Below, in pieces: positions 32,501-42,224 of a stretch of 56,292 nt of DNA (its first letter is position 1; each line of letters begins with the position of its first letter). The DNA is taken from positions 1 through 56,292 of IMG/VR virus record IMGVR_UViG_3300025168_000103; one strand, given 5' to 3'. The notes below the pieces were generated by a model. It did not search any database. It had not been told where the DNA came from and saw nothing but the letters and a program-made list of their open reading frames with translations. The stretch comes from a virus. The position numbers and the translations under genes are program-made.

Positions 32501-33872
32501 CTAACTTTTCAGCTTGGGCCATTGGAATTCTTGTTGAGCTCAATTCATCATTTTCTGTTTTCTCTGCATAGGTAAACGCGTCTACAAATCCAAAATTTCT
32601 AAGTTCTTTTTGAAGTCTGTCTGCTGCTTCTTTTGTTGTAACTGGCCCATCTTCTACCTTATACATACTGTACCTGTATAAAATTCCTTTGTCAAGTTCT
32701 TTAATTACTGTATATCCTTCATCTTCTCTTAGCCTGTTCAACAGTGATTGTGTTTTTTCATTTAATCTTTCACCTTCCCAAACTCCAACTTGAACCTTAT
32801 ATTCTAATTTAGGTAATGATGTTTCTTTATCTACCACCACCTCTTCTTCAGGAACTATCTCTTCTTCAACTACTACCTCTTCTTCTATTTCTTCTGAATC
32901 GGATTGAATCATATTTAAGTCTCTAGTAATATTACCACCTACAAAATCTTCACTATTTGTCTCTATTTTTTCCAATTCTTCACCTGCATCATTTTTTATG
33001 GAAATAGTATAATTTTTATTAATGTCTATATTTTCTGAGGTATAAGTACCATTCTCATCTGCTGTAACTACTTGTGTATTTCCATCCTGGTCTGTTATAG
33101 TTACTTTAGAATTTGGTATTATATCTCCTGTTTTTGTGTTTGTTACAACTCCACTAATTTTACCTGAAAGAGGTTCTTCGGACACTAATTCTTCTTCTGT
33201 TGATTCATTGTTTAATATTGTTTCGTTGGTATTCACCCACTTTATTTCTTCTGTGACTCCTCCTGTCTTTGGTTGTATACCATTATTATCATTTGTAGTC
33301 ATTGCTGTTAAATCTACATTTTCACCATCTTTAACAGAATTTTGATATTCTTCTGATTTATTATAATCGTTTTTTACATATGTATGTTCGTTCTTCACAA
33401 CTTGTATACCATATTCATAGGCGTCAGTTTCATGTATAGTCACTAATCTACCTTCAGTATGATATGTTGCCTCGTCTTCTGATTCTACAACGTTATCCGC
33501 TGTATCTTCTGTTACAGCTTCAAAATGAAAATGTGGTCCACCATCTGCGTTTCTTTCATCCAATATTCTTATGTTGTGTCTTTTACAAAACGCTAACCCA
33601 TCGTCAGTCATTTTTATCTTACCCATATTAGAATAATCTGACGGGTCAAAGTCTTCTCCAAAAAAGAATTGTAACATAGAAGCGTCATCACTACCCCAAA
33701 CACCTACATCCATAGCGTCAAATGAATGGTGTCTAGAACCTGGTTTACCTCGTTTAGTAGAGGTAATAGTCCATCCTAACTTCATTCCATATAACTCTTG
33801 TACAAAAGCGTTTATTTCGGAACTTAATTCTCCTCCTGAATCATTTCTTCTTCTAATTGTTGGATTTGGCAT
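29580..33872 (-). CDS. M15 peptidase / SPOR-domain ejection protein
   Basis: The first ~125 residues of this 1430-residue protein carry the zinc-peptidase M15 signature SxHxxxxAxD (S46, H48, A53, D55) and a closing HFHFE (H114, H116), as in D,D-carboxypeptidases and phage endolysins. Next is a carboxypeptidase-regulatory-like beta domain (about 236-322). Two SPOR-type repeats follow (about 356-438 and 472-552), each with Y.V.VGV.EG, KELDKGI.Y.Y and a DAF.YAE end; SPOR domains bind peptidoglycan stripped of peptides. A long, very acidic helical region comes after. The protein should be carried in the virion and cut and hold the wall during genome entry. It overlaps both neighbouring cargo genes by one base. 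Confidence 0.75.
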   Translation of the reverse strand: MPNPTIRRRNDSGGELSSEINAFVQELYGMKLGWTITSTKRGKPGSRHHSFDAMDVGVWGSDDASMLQFFFGEDFDPSDYSNMGKIKMTDDGLAFCKRHNIRILDERNADGGPHFHFEAVTEDTADNVVESEDEATYHTEGRLVTIHETDAYEYGIQVVKNEHTYVKNDYNKSEEYQNSVKDGENVDLTAMTTNDNNGIQPKTGGVTEEIKWVNTNETILNNESTEEELVSEEPLSGKISGVVTNTKTGDIIPNSKVTITDQDGNTQVVTADENGTYTSENIDINKNYTISIKNDAGEELEKIETNSEDFVGGNITRDLNMIQSDSEEIEEEVVVEEEIVPEEEVVVDKETSLPKLEYKVQVGVWEGERLNEKTQSLLNRLREDEGYTVIKELDKGILYRYSMYKVEDGPVTTKEAADRLQKELRNFGFVDAFTYAEKTENDELSSTRIPMAQAEKLELSIRMENISNTGGVNYRVKVGVVEGDVNEKTQAVFDKIEESGEYVIKKELDKGIIYSYTAERKDGANTLEDAESIKKAMNDAGIKDAFIYAEDKSGNRINMGEAAEAQKKYNEKKKEEEVDEKDLEGDINEDAVEEAVEVDEVEVDEVEDVDEVEELDEQELLDQEWREEEIEELEKNKEYIDEIFAENPEIAAKYEGVPIEKYSEIDGYYEEVYEPMYEKEEVALENQRQVNKEATGVLETNEERTKRESDTARFNELEEKKNNNTITAEEQTELTNLMYSYGNNDLNELYESNKVEQAEKDANKESGKGDVTNVELEQQERDKEIESEELEAEREENFRLYGTRETDEQKYTRIEKEKDENEEKGLGRLTNVQVEDENVIFSTPNSEKALRNELKKDLKNKEDALEASDSEEEKFQIDKDIKTTNLALEYLELKKEYGNKDDVFDINTFREAVENNDNQQISMFYNDQRGAVINKLESQRKSIVDGSFEGTEKEKEKILSTLEKINISTQKSELPEFDSEYDKLLYMTNSTNEDINKLKALEEDKKLIEKEGKVNVQIIDLANQDVANSGVTDTDMSANNKYVLVENPKDGTSKYVLKDWVNSFSENEEEIERLEKKETNGTILPEEKITLKNYKANNFHSRDILSNDYIFDKTKGHPDGIAGRYRGGTDEVDLFIANRKKKIFETGANPDINLSPEQIAKFDEIKSEDYDISNLENDLDQIISYNPEAFEFDTELESVEEPRSMGPTAQELLKGTMDVANGIMDSFGGPDALINAVMGKKALAAAMKDVTPMEQAKLSPMFQEHLRETKELSKRGYHPSEELKIRRGIDKAYQQGLENSIRGTAGDRAKYLASSGIFDAQRTSALLEVSAQDAALQRENQKQYSELLVFKENFDSEQQESKRTENLQMQLANKKAASEFAGLTFANALQSMRGSNSLLDQIKNGLANTQGGYNISSKYEDNTNLNENEE

Positions 33873-35116
33873 TATGAATACATATTATTAGATTTCCACT
33901 TCTTTATATTTTTTTCTGCTACCATAGCAATTTGTTTATCTGACATAGTAGATTTAAACTGGTCAGAAGCGTGGTCATATATACCAGCTCCATCTCCTAC
34001 CTTAAAAGGTAACGCACCTCCACCTGCGTATATACTTCCATCTGAAGTTACAGGCATTGGATTATTTTGATGTGTTTCAGGACCAGGAGTTATTCTACCT
34101 CCTCTCATTGCTTCTCTTATGGGTTTTGCAGCTTTAGAGTAATTTTTTTCAGCAATACCTTCTTCTACAGTATTTTGATTATTTACAATCAATTCATTGC
34201 CTGTAAACTCTGCTGTTACATTTTTTAAATTAACCCCTCCTGAGTTGTAATTATATTTCATCCCACTTGCTCCCATTGTGTTTTGATTTGATAAAGCTCC
34301 TCCATAAATAGTATTTCCTTTTGCTTTTCTAGATAAATCTGACATTAAATTTCTTTTTTTTCTTTCTTCTATCATGTTTTGGGAATACAAATTTTTTGTT
34401 TCTTGCTTTATCTCTTGTTCTTGTCTTTTTAGTTTTTTAGATTTTTTACTTCTAAATAAATATCCTAAAGCAGCTGCAGCGATAGGTACCCACGGAGCTG
34501 CTACTCCCGCCATCCCCATTACTGTTTTTGCAGCCATATAATCTCCTACCCCCATACCTACAGCCTCTGGAGTTTTATATGTATACGGATTGTTGTCATT
34601 TGCTATTGTGTAAGCCGCAGCTGCTATCGCTCCACTTCCCGCTGCGGACATTCCAGTGGCAGCTGGATTTGGTATTGTTGCTGGAGCTGCCCCCATAACT
34701 CCTTCTGCTCCTGCTACCCCTTTTACTCCTGCCACGTGTCCCACATCTCCTACTGGAAAATTTGGTATTGTTGCTGGAGGAAGCGCTGTCATTCCTTGAG
34801 GAAGCCCTTTATCAATAACTTTTTGACCTATTTTACCTATGGGGCTTGATAATTTATCAACCGCTGTACTAGCTGTTGATATATTACTCATTCCTGATGT
34901 TACCTTTTGTTCTATAGATGGAGATTCGTAATACTCAGAGGGAATGTATCCTTCTGGAGCGTCTTGTAAAGCTTCTCCTTGAGCTTGATTATATAAATCT
35001 CCCGCATCTTGATAAGTATATGCTGAAGAACTGTAAGGATTAGTAGGATTAAATTCTGATAAATCAGCTCTCCTTCTGTCCTGTAATTGATTCATTAAGT
35101 CTAAGTAATTTGCCAT
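33872..35116 (-). CDS. Cargo/internal virion protein, 414 residues
   Basis: This protein has a polar N terminus, then Ala/Gly/Pro-rich hydrophobic stretches (about residues 130-215, ending AAWVPIAAAALGYLF-like) and a Lys-rich basic patch. The second half contains AEFTGNELIVNN and a GG-rich segment, a pattern I associate with internal proteins of Bacteroidota phages. It ends with a helical basic tail (KNIKKWKSNN). It overlaps the muzzle-type gene and the peptidase gene by one base each, so the four are translated together. A role in crossing the host envelope as ejected cargo is inferred from composition and position. Confidence 0.55.
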   Translation of the reverse strand: MANYLDLMNQLQDRRRADLSEFNPTNPYSSSAYTYQDAGDLYNQAQGEALQDAPEGYIPSEYYESPSIEQKVTSGMSNISTASTAVDKLSSPIGKIGQKVIDKGLPQGMTALPPATIPNFPVGDVGHVAGVKGVAGAEGVMGAAPATIPNPAATGMSAAGSGAIAAAAYTIANDNNPYTYKTPEAVGMGVGDYMAAKTVMGMAGVAAPWVPIAAAALGYLFRSKKSKKLKRQEQEIKQETKNLYSQNMIEERKKRNLMSDLSRKAKGNTIYGGALSNQNTMGASGMKYNYNSGGVNLKNVTAEFTGNELIVNNQNTVEEGIAEKNYSKAAKPIREAMRGGRITPGPETHQNNPMPVTSDGSIYAGGGALPFKVGDGAGIYDHASDQFKSTMSDKQIAMVAEKNIKKWKSNNMYS

Positions 35117-38100
35117 TAGTTATATGATTTTCGGTATTTTGCAAGTATTGCAAAGATATTAAATTTATTTATACTTCTTGTCATGTATGATATATTTATG
35201 TATGTACCTCTCATTCTAGGTCCTGAACTAACAACATCTCTCAACGGAAATCTTAATATACCTTCTTGGTACTTTGCTAGTGTACTAGCATTTATATCTA
35301 TAGTACCTTGACCCGATACCTCTGTATTAAATATTGCAAGCTGATTAGTTAAATTTGCTTTAGCGTCAGGAGTCATTACAATTTTAGCGTTATCAAAAAC
35401 TTTAACATCTGAAGGTATTTCTGATATAGATTTAGTCACAGTACTCATCGCTATATCGCCTGAGGCTGGAGAAATGTTTTCGTCAAAAAACATGTTCTTG
35501 TAGCTGTGAATTTGTTCGTCCCATTTCCACACAGATAAATGATTACTATTAAACATGTAAGATGTATTACCAGGAGCTCCTGTATATGGTCCTTTTTCAT
35601 CTAAATAAATATCACTTTCTGTAGAAGTTACATATCCACCTATTGACATCCATCTTCTTGGTGTAACAGAATAATAAGATGTAAAAGCATTTATAGATTC
35701 ACTGTAAACTATAGTTCTTGATGCTGTACTAGCTATTTGATAGCGACTTTCTCCTGTACCAACACTTCTAACGTCTCTATTATTTTCAATATCTAAATCA
35801 GAACTATGCATAGTAATAATTAGCTCATTGTTTTTATAATCAAAAATACTTGTTATTCCGTTAAATTTTAAAGCGTTATCACAAATAAAATTTCTTCCAA
35901 TTTTCTTTTTACTGTCTAAATTTCCGCGAATAGAATTGTCAAATCCCTTAATAATATTTTCAAAAGCGTTTCTTTGTCCTAAATCGTCAGATAAAACTTT
36001 TAAAGTCTCTCCTGTATACTGTATTAGTTTTGCATAAGTATTATCTATATAATATATAGCTTTTTCTGTAGAGACAACACTTTCCATATGTCTTGTTCCA
36101 AACTTAGTTGATATATATAGATGATTTTCAACTGTTTCTCCTGTACCTGTAAATAGAGAAGACCCTAATTCATCCGCTATCATAGATATAGGATTTACTA
36201 GCAATTTTGACATTGCTGACTCTTGCAATACATATATATCATTTTTCCATTTTGCTAATCTTGTAACTTCTCCATACTGACTTTCCATATCATGAAAAGA
36301 AAACTGTTTAAATACTTTAAAAGAATCCTCAGATTCTCCAGATATTTTTGTTTCAGAATATACAATTTGATAGGGGAGGTCAAGTGATTTACATGTTTGT
36401 GTTTCATCTATAGATATTGCTGATTTTAAATTGTTCTCTTGACTATATACATCATTAATCTCCCAATCATTAGTGTTTATTAATATCTCACCTGCGTCAC
36501 TAGTTATTGAGGAGTCTCCTATATTTGTATCACCAGCTCCTAAATGATAACCTAGTCTCATGTCAGTATTAGTTTCTGATTCTACAGGAAAAACTTGCCA
36601 TCTAGCATATGACTTTTTTTCTATATCACAAGCTGTTTTTTGATGCGAATAAAAATTAACAAACGTGTCTCCTCCAAAAACTTTAGATAAATGATTTGCG
36701 TCTGAGTCTCCATTCGCATCTTTTTTAATAGGATGAAAATTACCAGCAGGTATATATCTTGTTGATACAATAGAATTTAGACCTGGTCCTCCATAAGGTA
36801 TTATGTTCCTTACTATTGAACATAAAAATTTATATGGTATATATGATGGACCTCCAAATTGTCCATGTGCATTGTCTATACCAGTGTTACTAGTACTATA
36901 TGCTCTATCATTAACTTCATTAGAAATTTGACTCATACATCCATGAAAATCCCCACGTCCTACATTTTGACCTGTATTCCAACTTCTGTTTTCTAAAACT
37001 GCAGATAAGTCTCTAGGGTTTAAAAGTCCTCTTTTTTCTCCCGCTACTCCATCTCCATCTATTTGTATAAGAATACTTCTTAATCCTGTTTGTACTGTTG
37101 ACTTTGTATCGTAAGTTCTACAAGCGTCATCTGGACCACTAGCACCTGTGTATTTTACACCCTCTATCATAGAAAATAAAAACGATGTACCTCCAGAAGA
37201 TTCTTGTTTATGACTTCCAGATGTAACCGCCTCTCTTCTTGCTCCTGAATAAAACCCTAATGTATTATTAGAAAATCCATTCATACTATTGTCTGCGTCA
37301 GATTGACTACCAGGTGTAGCGAAAGCTTTTTCTCCTTCATCTATCATCAACACACCGTTTTTAAAGAATGATTGTGACACTACCTCTCCTTCTTCTAATT
37401 CTTTAGCGTTTAATATCTCATGATGATAAACATCGTGAAATTGACTAGCTCTATACTGAGTATTAAACGTACCTCCAGGATTGTTATAAGCTTCACTTAT
37501 TTGTTTAGTTGAATGACCAGAAGCGTATCCAGCTCCTCCGTCAATAGACATACCTATTCCGTAATATGTATCATATATATAATACTTTGCAATTAAAGCT
37601 CCGTATCCGTCATCATCACTACCTATATCTATTTTTTTACAATATCTTAATGTGTTATCTTTAGATAATTCATCATTATGTGGATGCCAACTTTTACCTG
37701 TTGTTGCATTAAAATTATTCTGTATTCTATGTAAACTATCAGGTGTTCCATCGTTAGTAACAGCTCCTGGTTCTGCAGTAGGTTGTGGTCCAAAAGAAGT
37801 TCCTGAATGATTCCGCATACCAAAAGGACTTCCGCTAGGGCTAGAATTTGACTCTCCTGTTGTTTTTAAGTCATAAACCAACTTCATTATAGCGTCTACA
37901 CGTACTTTATCTCCTGTTCTGTGAGCATATGGAGACATTCCAAAAGCACTATCAGGACTGTCTAATGTAAATACACTTCCTTGTACAGCTTGAGCGGAAG
38001 CTCCCTTTAAATAATGTGTATGGGTATTACTAGATAAATTATGTCTATTAACTGGAACAGTCATTTCTTTTACATTAGGCATTACCTCATAACATCCAAA

Positions 38101-41100
38101 ATAAGCACTATGTCTTCTCTTTGGGTCTGGGGTAAAAGGAGTTCTATGACCTGTTAAAGATGTGTAATCCATTGGGTTTTGCCAATATTGAAAATTACCA
38201 TTATTTTGAACCATCGCTTCTTCAAATTCATTCCAAGCAAAAACTAGGTCTCGTTTATTAGAACCACTAGGCAATAAATTGAAATTTGAGTTTGTGTCTG
38301 CTGTAAAACCTAAATTTGAATTTTCCGCTAATCCAATATAACCATTTAAAACACTATCATATGTTTCGTGTATTGTTTGGTCTGATAAACCGTTAATAAA
38401 CTGGTCTCCATCTTCTTCAGAACCTATTCTTTTGTTTGAATATCCTTTCTCTACACTATTGTGACCATAAGCTACTGTTTGATTAAGTATACCTTGTTGC
38501 AAAATACTTTTATCTGATTCTTGTCTTTCCGCTCTTACTACTCTAAAACCAGATATTTTGTCTCTAACATTACCAGGTATTCTAAATTCAAAATTTACAA
38601 ATAAATCTAAAGCATAATGAACATTATCGTAATAATTAGGAAATACTTTATAATGAGCAGGTATTTGTTTTACTGTATATTGAGAGTCTAAATAACCAGA
38701 GTGTCCTACAAGAGTATTAGGACTTATAAAACCACTGCCACTCGAACTAAAATTCACCTGCCCATTTGAACGAGCATAAGCTGCGTGCAAATCTAATCCT
38801 GCTCCAGTATTAGTAGTAGTTGAAGCTGTTATATTGGTTGGGGGAAATACGTTGTAGTCGTAACTAAATTCTCCATTTTTAATATATCTCACTGTTGGTC
38901 TAGAAGAAAAATATCCTGCTGTTTGATTAAACCAAGAAACATCTATAGAAGGGGTTGTACATCCATATATAAAAGAAGTTTTATGGTCTCCCACCCTATC
39001 TAATGTTCCAAACAATCCTTCATCAAATAGTGAGTCTGTTCCGTATGTAGGCATACCAGGATTGTAATCTGAGTCATCTGACCTAAGTCTTCGTAAGGGG
39101 TCATTCATTTCTGGCATTTCTATATCGCCTATCCATAATACGTTTCCTGCTCTACCTTTTTTATCGTAAATTTGTACACCAAATCTATACATTTCTCCTC
39201 TACGATATCCTTTAAAGTTTCCTGTAGATGGGTCTTTACTTCCCCCTAAAGACATACTAGCTATAAAGTCTGTATCAGTATTATCTGTATTTAATAAACC
39301 TGTATCATCTCTAGATATATTATCTGTTTGTAAATCTGTTATAGGTCCAGCTTGTATAAAGGGTGACGAGCTTACGTTGTTTTGAAAATCAACTTGTCTT
39401 TGCTTTAAATCAAAAGTTAATCTACATCCCCCTAATTCGTTTTCAGAGTAATCATAACTTTCTCCTCCTAGTGTTAGTCCATCAGATAAATATCTATATT
39501 CATGTGATTGTTTTTTTTGGATATTTGCCCTTCCCTTATCTTCAATAACATTAGCACCAATAGTTGTAGTGTCATCTCCTTTATATGTTCTCCACTTTGG
39601 CATTCCGTTTGACCACGTTTCTCCTAATGAAGGTGTTACTATACTAGGTTCTGTAGCTACCGAGGCTATTTCATACTCTAGTATTTGCGAATCATTTGAT
39701 GTAATAGTTCCTGTAATACCGCTTCCGCCTTCATTTATAATATTATATCTTCTAACCTTAACATTCCATTCTTTTTCAGATATTGAGTTATCTAGTCTTT
39801 GTAAATTACCAGCAAGTAATATATTATCTTTTATAGCTATGTCTTTACATACATTCCAAGTATTAATATCTATTAATATTGAGTCTATACCTTCAGATAA
39901 ATCTCCATTCCAGTTAGTATGATAAAATGTTGTTGTATCAGCGCTGCTTGAAAATTGTTGACTACCAACTAATGAAACTCTTATAGGTCCGTCATTTTGT
40001 ACGTGTAATATGGAATACAATTCAATAATATCAAAGTCATTGTCTAAATCTTTAATTGTAATTTCAAAACCTTGAGAACTAACATCTAGTATAGGGTCTC
40101 CTGATGTGCTTCCGTAGTAGTTAGAAAAAGTAGAAAAACTATGTTTGGATGTGTGATACAAATTACTAAAAGGACTCATTACTGTTTCTCCCCCATTAGA
40201 AGAGGTGTATTTATAACAATATTGTAGTTGACCTACAGGTAGACTACCATTTATAGTTTTTGTTAAAACTGGTTGAGAAGGAGAGTGAAGTGGAGTTAAA
40301 TCTAAAACATCTGGCGACAATCTATTCAATCCTGATTTACCTAAATTTAACGACCTAAGTGGATTTATATTATCTGTCCAAAATATTCTAGATATACATT
40401 CATTTTCTATAATACCCTCCATTCTTATAGGAGTGTCAACCTTCATGTTTAAATCAGGATATTTATTATTAGCTCCAACGTGGTCATAACAAACCATTAA
40501 ATCATATACCATTTCAATTCTAAGATTGTTATCAAATTTTACATCTAAAAAAATAGTTTGTGATTTATCTGGGTCAGTAGAAAAATCTACATGAGGCTTT
40601 ACAATAACAAAGATTACATTATTATTATATGAGTGATATCCAACTATACTAACTTCAAAAGATTCTACGGTTGTAAATGGTCCTGTAACTGAAGTACCAA
40701 AAAATGGTATCACTCCAGAAAAACTACCTATTTGATTGTTATTAGGACTTGGAAAAAAATCTCCTACTTCGTTACCATTACCGTCTGTTGTAGAAGGATG
40801 CATGTATATTTCAGAAAATTTATCACCAGCTGACGTAGCTCCAGCTTTAGTAATTACTCTTGTTCCTAAAATACCTTCTGTAAGACCTGGGTCATGTGTT
40901 TGTTGGCAGATGTCATTTAAATTAAACATCCTTCTGTTTCCTTGAATATTCTCTATAGTAAATGTACTTTGATTTTCGTTTGACAATCTTACATTTAGAG
41001 CGTCTCTATAACTTCCTGTAGGCTGATATCTTGGGTCTGGGTCTGAAATCATACCCCCAGTAAAACCCTGAGCTTGTGATATATATTTATTAGAATTTTT

Positions 41101-41121
41101 TTGTTCTTGTTTTTTAGCCAT
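35116..41121 (-). CDS. Muzzle/tail stabilisation protein
   Basis: This 2001-residue protein begins with the pattern of crAss-like tail muzzle and phage stabilisation proteins: SQAQGFTGGMISDPDPRY...GSYRDALNVRLSN, where GG...D.DP and the A.NVR strand start a beta-propeller. The rest is beta-rich, Asn/Ser/Gly-heavy and without membrane spans, and ends in a basic, aromatic helix (AILAKYRKSYN). It would close the end of the short tail and keep the genome and cargo inside until contact with the cell. It lies between the ring-protein genes and the cargo genes, the usual place in Crassvirales. Confidence 0.75.
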   Translation of the reverse strand: MAKKQEQKNSNKYISQAQGFTGGMISDPDPRYQPTGSYRDALNVRLSNENQSTFTIENIQGNRRMFNLNDICQQTHDPGLTEGILGTRVITKAGATSAGDKFSEIYMHPSTTDGNGNEVGDFFPSPNNNQIGSFSGVIPFFGTSVTGPFTTVESFEVSIVGYHSYNNNVIFVIVKPHVDFSTDPDKSQTIFLDVKFDNNLRIEMVYDLMVCYDHVGANNKYPDLNMKVDTPIRMEGIIENECISRIFWTDNINPLRSLNLGKSGLNRLSPDVLDLTPLHSPSQPVLTKTINGSLPVGQLQYCYKYTSSNGGETVMSPFSNLYHTSKHSFSTFSNYYGSTSGDPILDVSSQGFEITIKDLDNDFDIIELYSILHVQNDGPIRVSLVGSQQFSSSADTTTFYHTNWNGDLSEGIDSILIDINTWNVCKDIAIKDNILLAGNLQRLDNSISEKEWNVKVRRYNIINEGGSGITGTITSNDSQILEYEIASVATEPSIVTPSLGETWSNGMPKWRTYKGDDTTTIGANVIEDKGRANIQKKQSHEYRYLSDGLTLGGESYDYSENELGGCRLTFDLKQRQVDFQNNVSSSPFIQAGPITDLQTDNISRDDTGLLNTDNTDTDFIASMSLGGSKDPSTGNFKGYRRGEMYRFGVQIYDKKGRAGNVLWIGDIEMPEMNDPLRRLRSDDSDYNPGMPTYGTDSLFDEGLFGTLDRVGDHKTSFIYGCTTPSIDVSWFNQTAGYFSSRPTVRYIKNGEFSYDYNVFPPTNITASTTTNTGAGLDLHAAYARSNGQVNFSSSGSGFISPNTLVGHSGYLDSQYTVKQIPAHYKVFPNYYDNVHYALDLFVNFEFRIPGNVRDKISGFRVVRAERQESDKSILQQGILNQTVAYGHNSVEKGYSNKRIGSEEDGDQFINGLSDQTIHETYDSVLNGYIGLAENSNLGFTADTNSNFNLLPSGSNKRDLVFAWNEFEEAMVQNNGNFQYWQNPMDYTSLTGHRTPFTPDPKRRHSAYFGCYEVMPNVKEMTVPVNRHNLSSNTHTHYLKGASAQAVQGSVFTLDSPDSAFGMSPYAHRTGDKVRVDAIMKLVYDLKTTGESNSSPSGSPFGMRNHSGTSFGPQPTAEPGAVTNDGTPDSLHRIQNNFNATTGKSWHPHNDELSKDNTLRYCKKIDIGSDDDGYGALIAKYYIYDTYYGIGMSIDGGAGYASGHSTKQISEAYNNPGGTFNTQYRASQFHDVYHHEILNAKELEEGEVVSQSFFKNGVLMIDEGEKAFATPGSQSDADNSMNGFSNNTLGFYSGARREAVTSGSHKQESSGGTSFLFSMIEGVKYTGASGPDDACRTYDTKSTVQTGLRSILIQIDGDGVAGEKRGLLNPRDLSAVLENRSWNTGQNVGRGDFHGCMSQISNEVNDRAYSTSNTGIDNAHGQFGGPSYIPYKFLCSIVRNIIPYGGPGLNSIVSTRYIPAGNFHPIKKDANGDSDANHLSKVFGGDTFVNFYSHQKTACDIEKKSYARWQVFPVESETNTDMRLGYHLGAGDTNIGDSSITSDAGEILINTNDWEINDVYSQENNLKSAISIDETQTCKSLDLPYQIVYSETKISGESEDSFKVFKQFSFHDMESQYGEVTRLAKWKNDIYVLQESAMSKLLVNPISMIADELGSSLFTGTGETVENHLYISTKFGTRHMESVVSTEKAIYYIDNTYAKLIQYTGETLKVLSDDLGQRNAFENIIKGFDNSIRGNLDSKKKIGRNFICDNALKFNGITSIFDYKNNELIITMHSSDLDIENNRDVRSVGTGESRYQIASTASRTIVYSESINAFTSYYSVTPRRWMSIGGYVTSTESDIYLDEKGPYTGAPGNTSYMFNSNHLSVWKWDEQIHSYKNMFFDENISPASGDIAMSTVTKSISEIPSDVKVFDNAKIVMTPDAKANLTNQLAIFNTEVSGQGTIDINASTLAKYQEGILRFPLRDVVSSGPRMRGTYINISYMTRSINKFNIFAILAKYRKSYN

Positions 41122-41122
41122 A

Positions 41123-42220
41123 TTATAAATCTAATAATCCCCTAGTGCTTTTAACAGGCACCATAGTATTCCATATTTTTCCTATTTGTCTTAGTTCTTC
41201 TGCAGTAGGCATATTATCATCTCCTCTTGCTTTACCACATAAAAAATACCATCTTTTTTCTAAATCTTTTACAACGTACATGGACAACCTTCCGTTAATA
41301 TAATCTATATTTTTATGTTGCCACATAATATATTGAGCTACTGCAGTGGTATGACTATCTTTTATCATTGGATATCCTCTATCGTCTACAGGGTACGTAG
41401 AACAAACTACAGTTATTTCAGTAATTTGGTCATGCTGAATATTAAGTCTATTGCCTTGTATATAGTACCTTAAAGCTCTTTGTTGCGTGTCTAAAGCGTC
41501 CTTACCAACCCTTTCTTTGTGTACTGCCATTGGTTTTAACAACTCTGAATGACGAAAACTTGAGTCTCCTGTGCCAGCTCGTACCCCTAATACCCTTACC
41601 ATGTTGTCTGGTAATCTTAATTGTTGGTTTAAAAAAATACCTTTTCCTCCTGTTAAATGAGAGCCACTGCATTCTGCGTTTGCATTATCAGACGATAAAG
41701 TAAAGTTATTACCATCAAAACCTATAGCATCTTTTGTGATAGTTAAAGTGTTTCCCCCACTACCAACAAAGCTATACCCCTCTAAAGATTCTGTAAAATT
41801 AAGACCTGGTGTTGTCTGAGCGGGAATACTCGAAGAGACCACAGTACCATTTAATGAGGATACCAATGCCGTCAGTGTAACAGATAGACTACCACCTATT
41901 ATTACTTGATGAGGTTGAGCGTTTGAAAGACCAGTAATATTTGTACCAGAACCACCACTAGTGTCTATAAAAATAAGGTCTACACCATTTACAGATATTT
42001 TATCTCCATTAGAGGGGTTTGCTGAAAATGTTATTGTTCCTGTAGCTTGAGCTCCTGTAGAAGTGTATGTAAACTCTCTTTCTTCAAATGTATCTCTACT
42101 TCCAATTAACAACTCTGCTTCAAAAGCCCATTCTGTCCAAGAGTTAATATTATTACTATAATCTCTTAAACCAAGATTACGACCTACTGTATTATATATT
42201 CTTTCTATATGCGTATACAT
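41123..42220 (-). CDS. Ring/connector protein with inserted Ig-like module
   Basis: The N terminus (residues 1-45: IYNTVGRNLGLRDYSNNINSW) and the C-terminal ~170 residues (from RLPDNMVRVLGVRAG to the end, including AVAQYIMWQHKNID and RWYFLCGKARG) look like a tail ring or head-tail connector protein. Between them, about 48-195 form a separate beta module (TGTITFSANPSNGDKISVNG...TLTITKDAIGFDGNNFTLSS) of a type that recurs in phage tail proteins. The insertion would project from the ring. Assignment to the ring complex rests mainly on position directly before the muzzle gene. Confidence 0.6.
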   Translation of the reverse strand: MYTHIERIYNTVGRNLGLRDYSNNINSWTEWAFEAELLIGSRDTFEEREFTYTSTGAQATGTITFSANPSNGDKISVNGVDLIFIDTSGGSGTNITGLSNAQPHQVIIGGSLSVTLTALVSSLNGTVVSSSIPAQTTPGLNFTESLEGYSFVGSGGNTLTITKDAIGFDGNNFTLSSDNANAECSGSHLTGGKGIFLNQQLRLPDNMVRVLGVRAGTGDSSFRHSELLKPMAVHKERVGKDALDTQQRALRYYIQGNRLNIQHDQITEITVVCSTYPVDDRGYPMIKDSHTTAVAQYIMWQHKNIDYINGRLSMYVVKDLEKRWYFLCGKARGDDNMPTAEELRQIGKIWNTMVPVKSTRGLLDL

Positions 42221-42224
42221 AATT

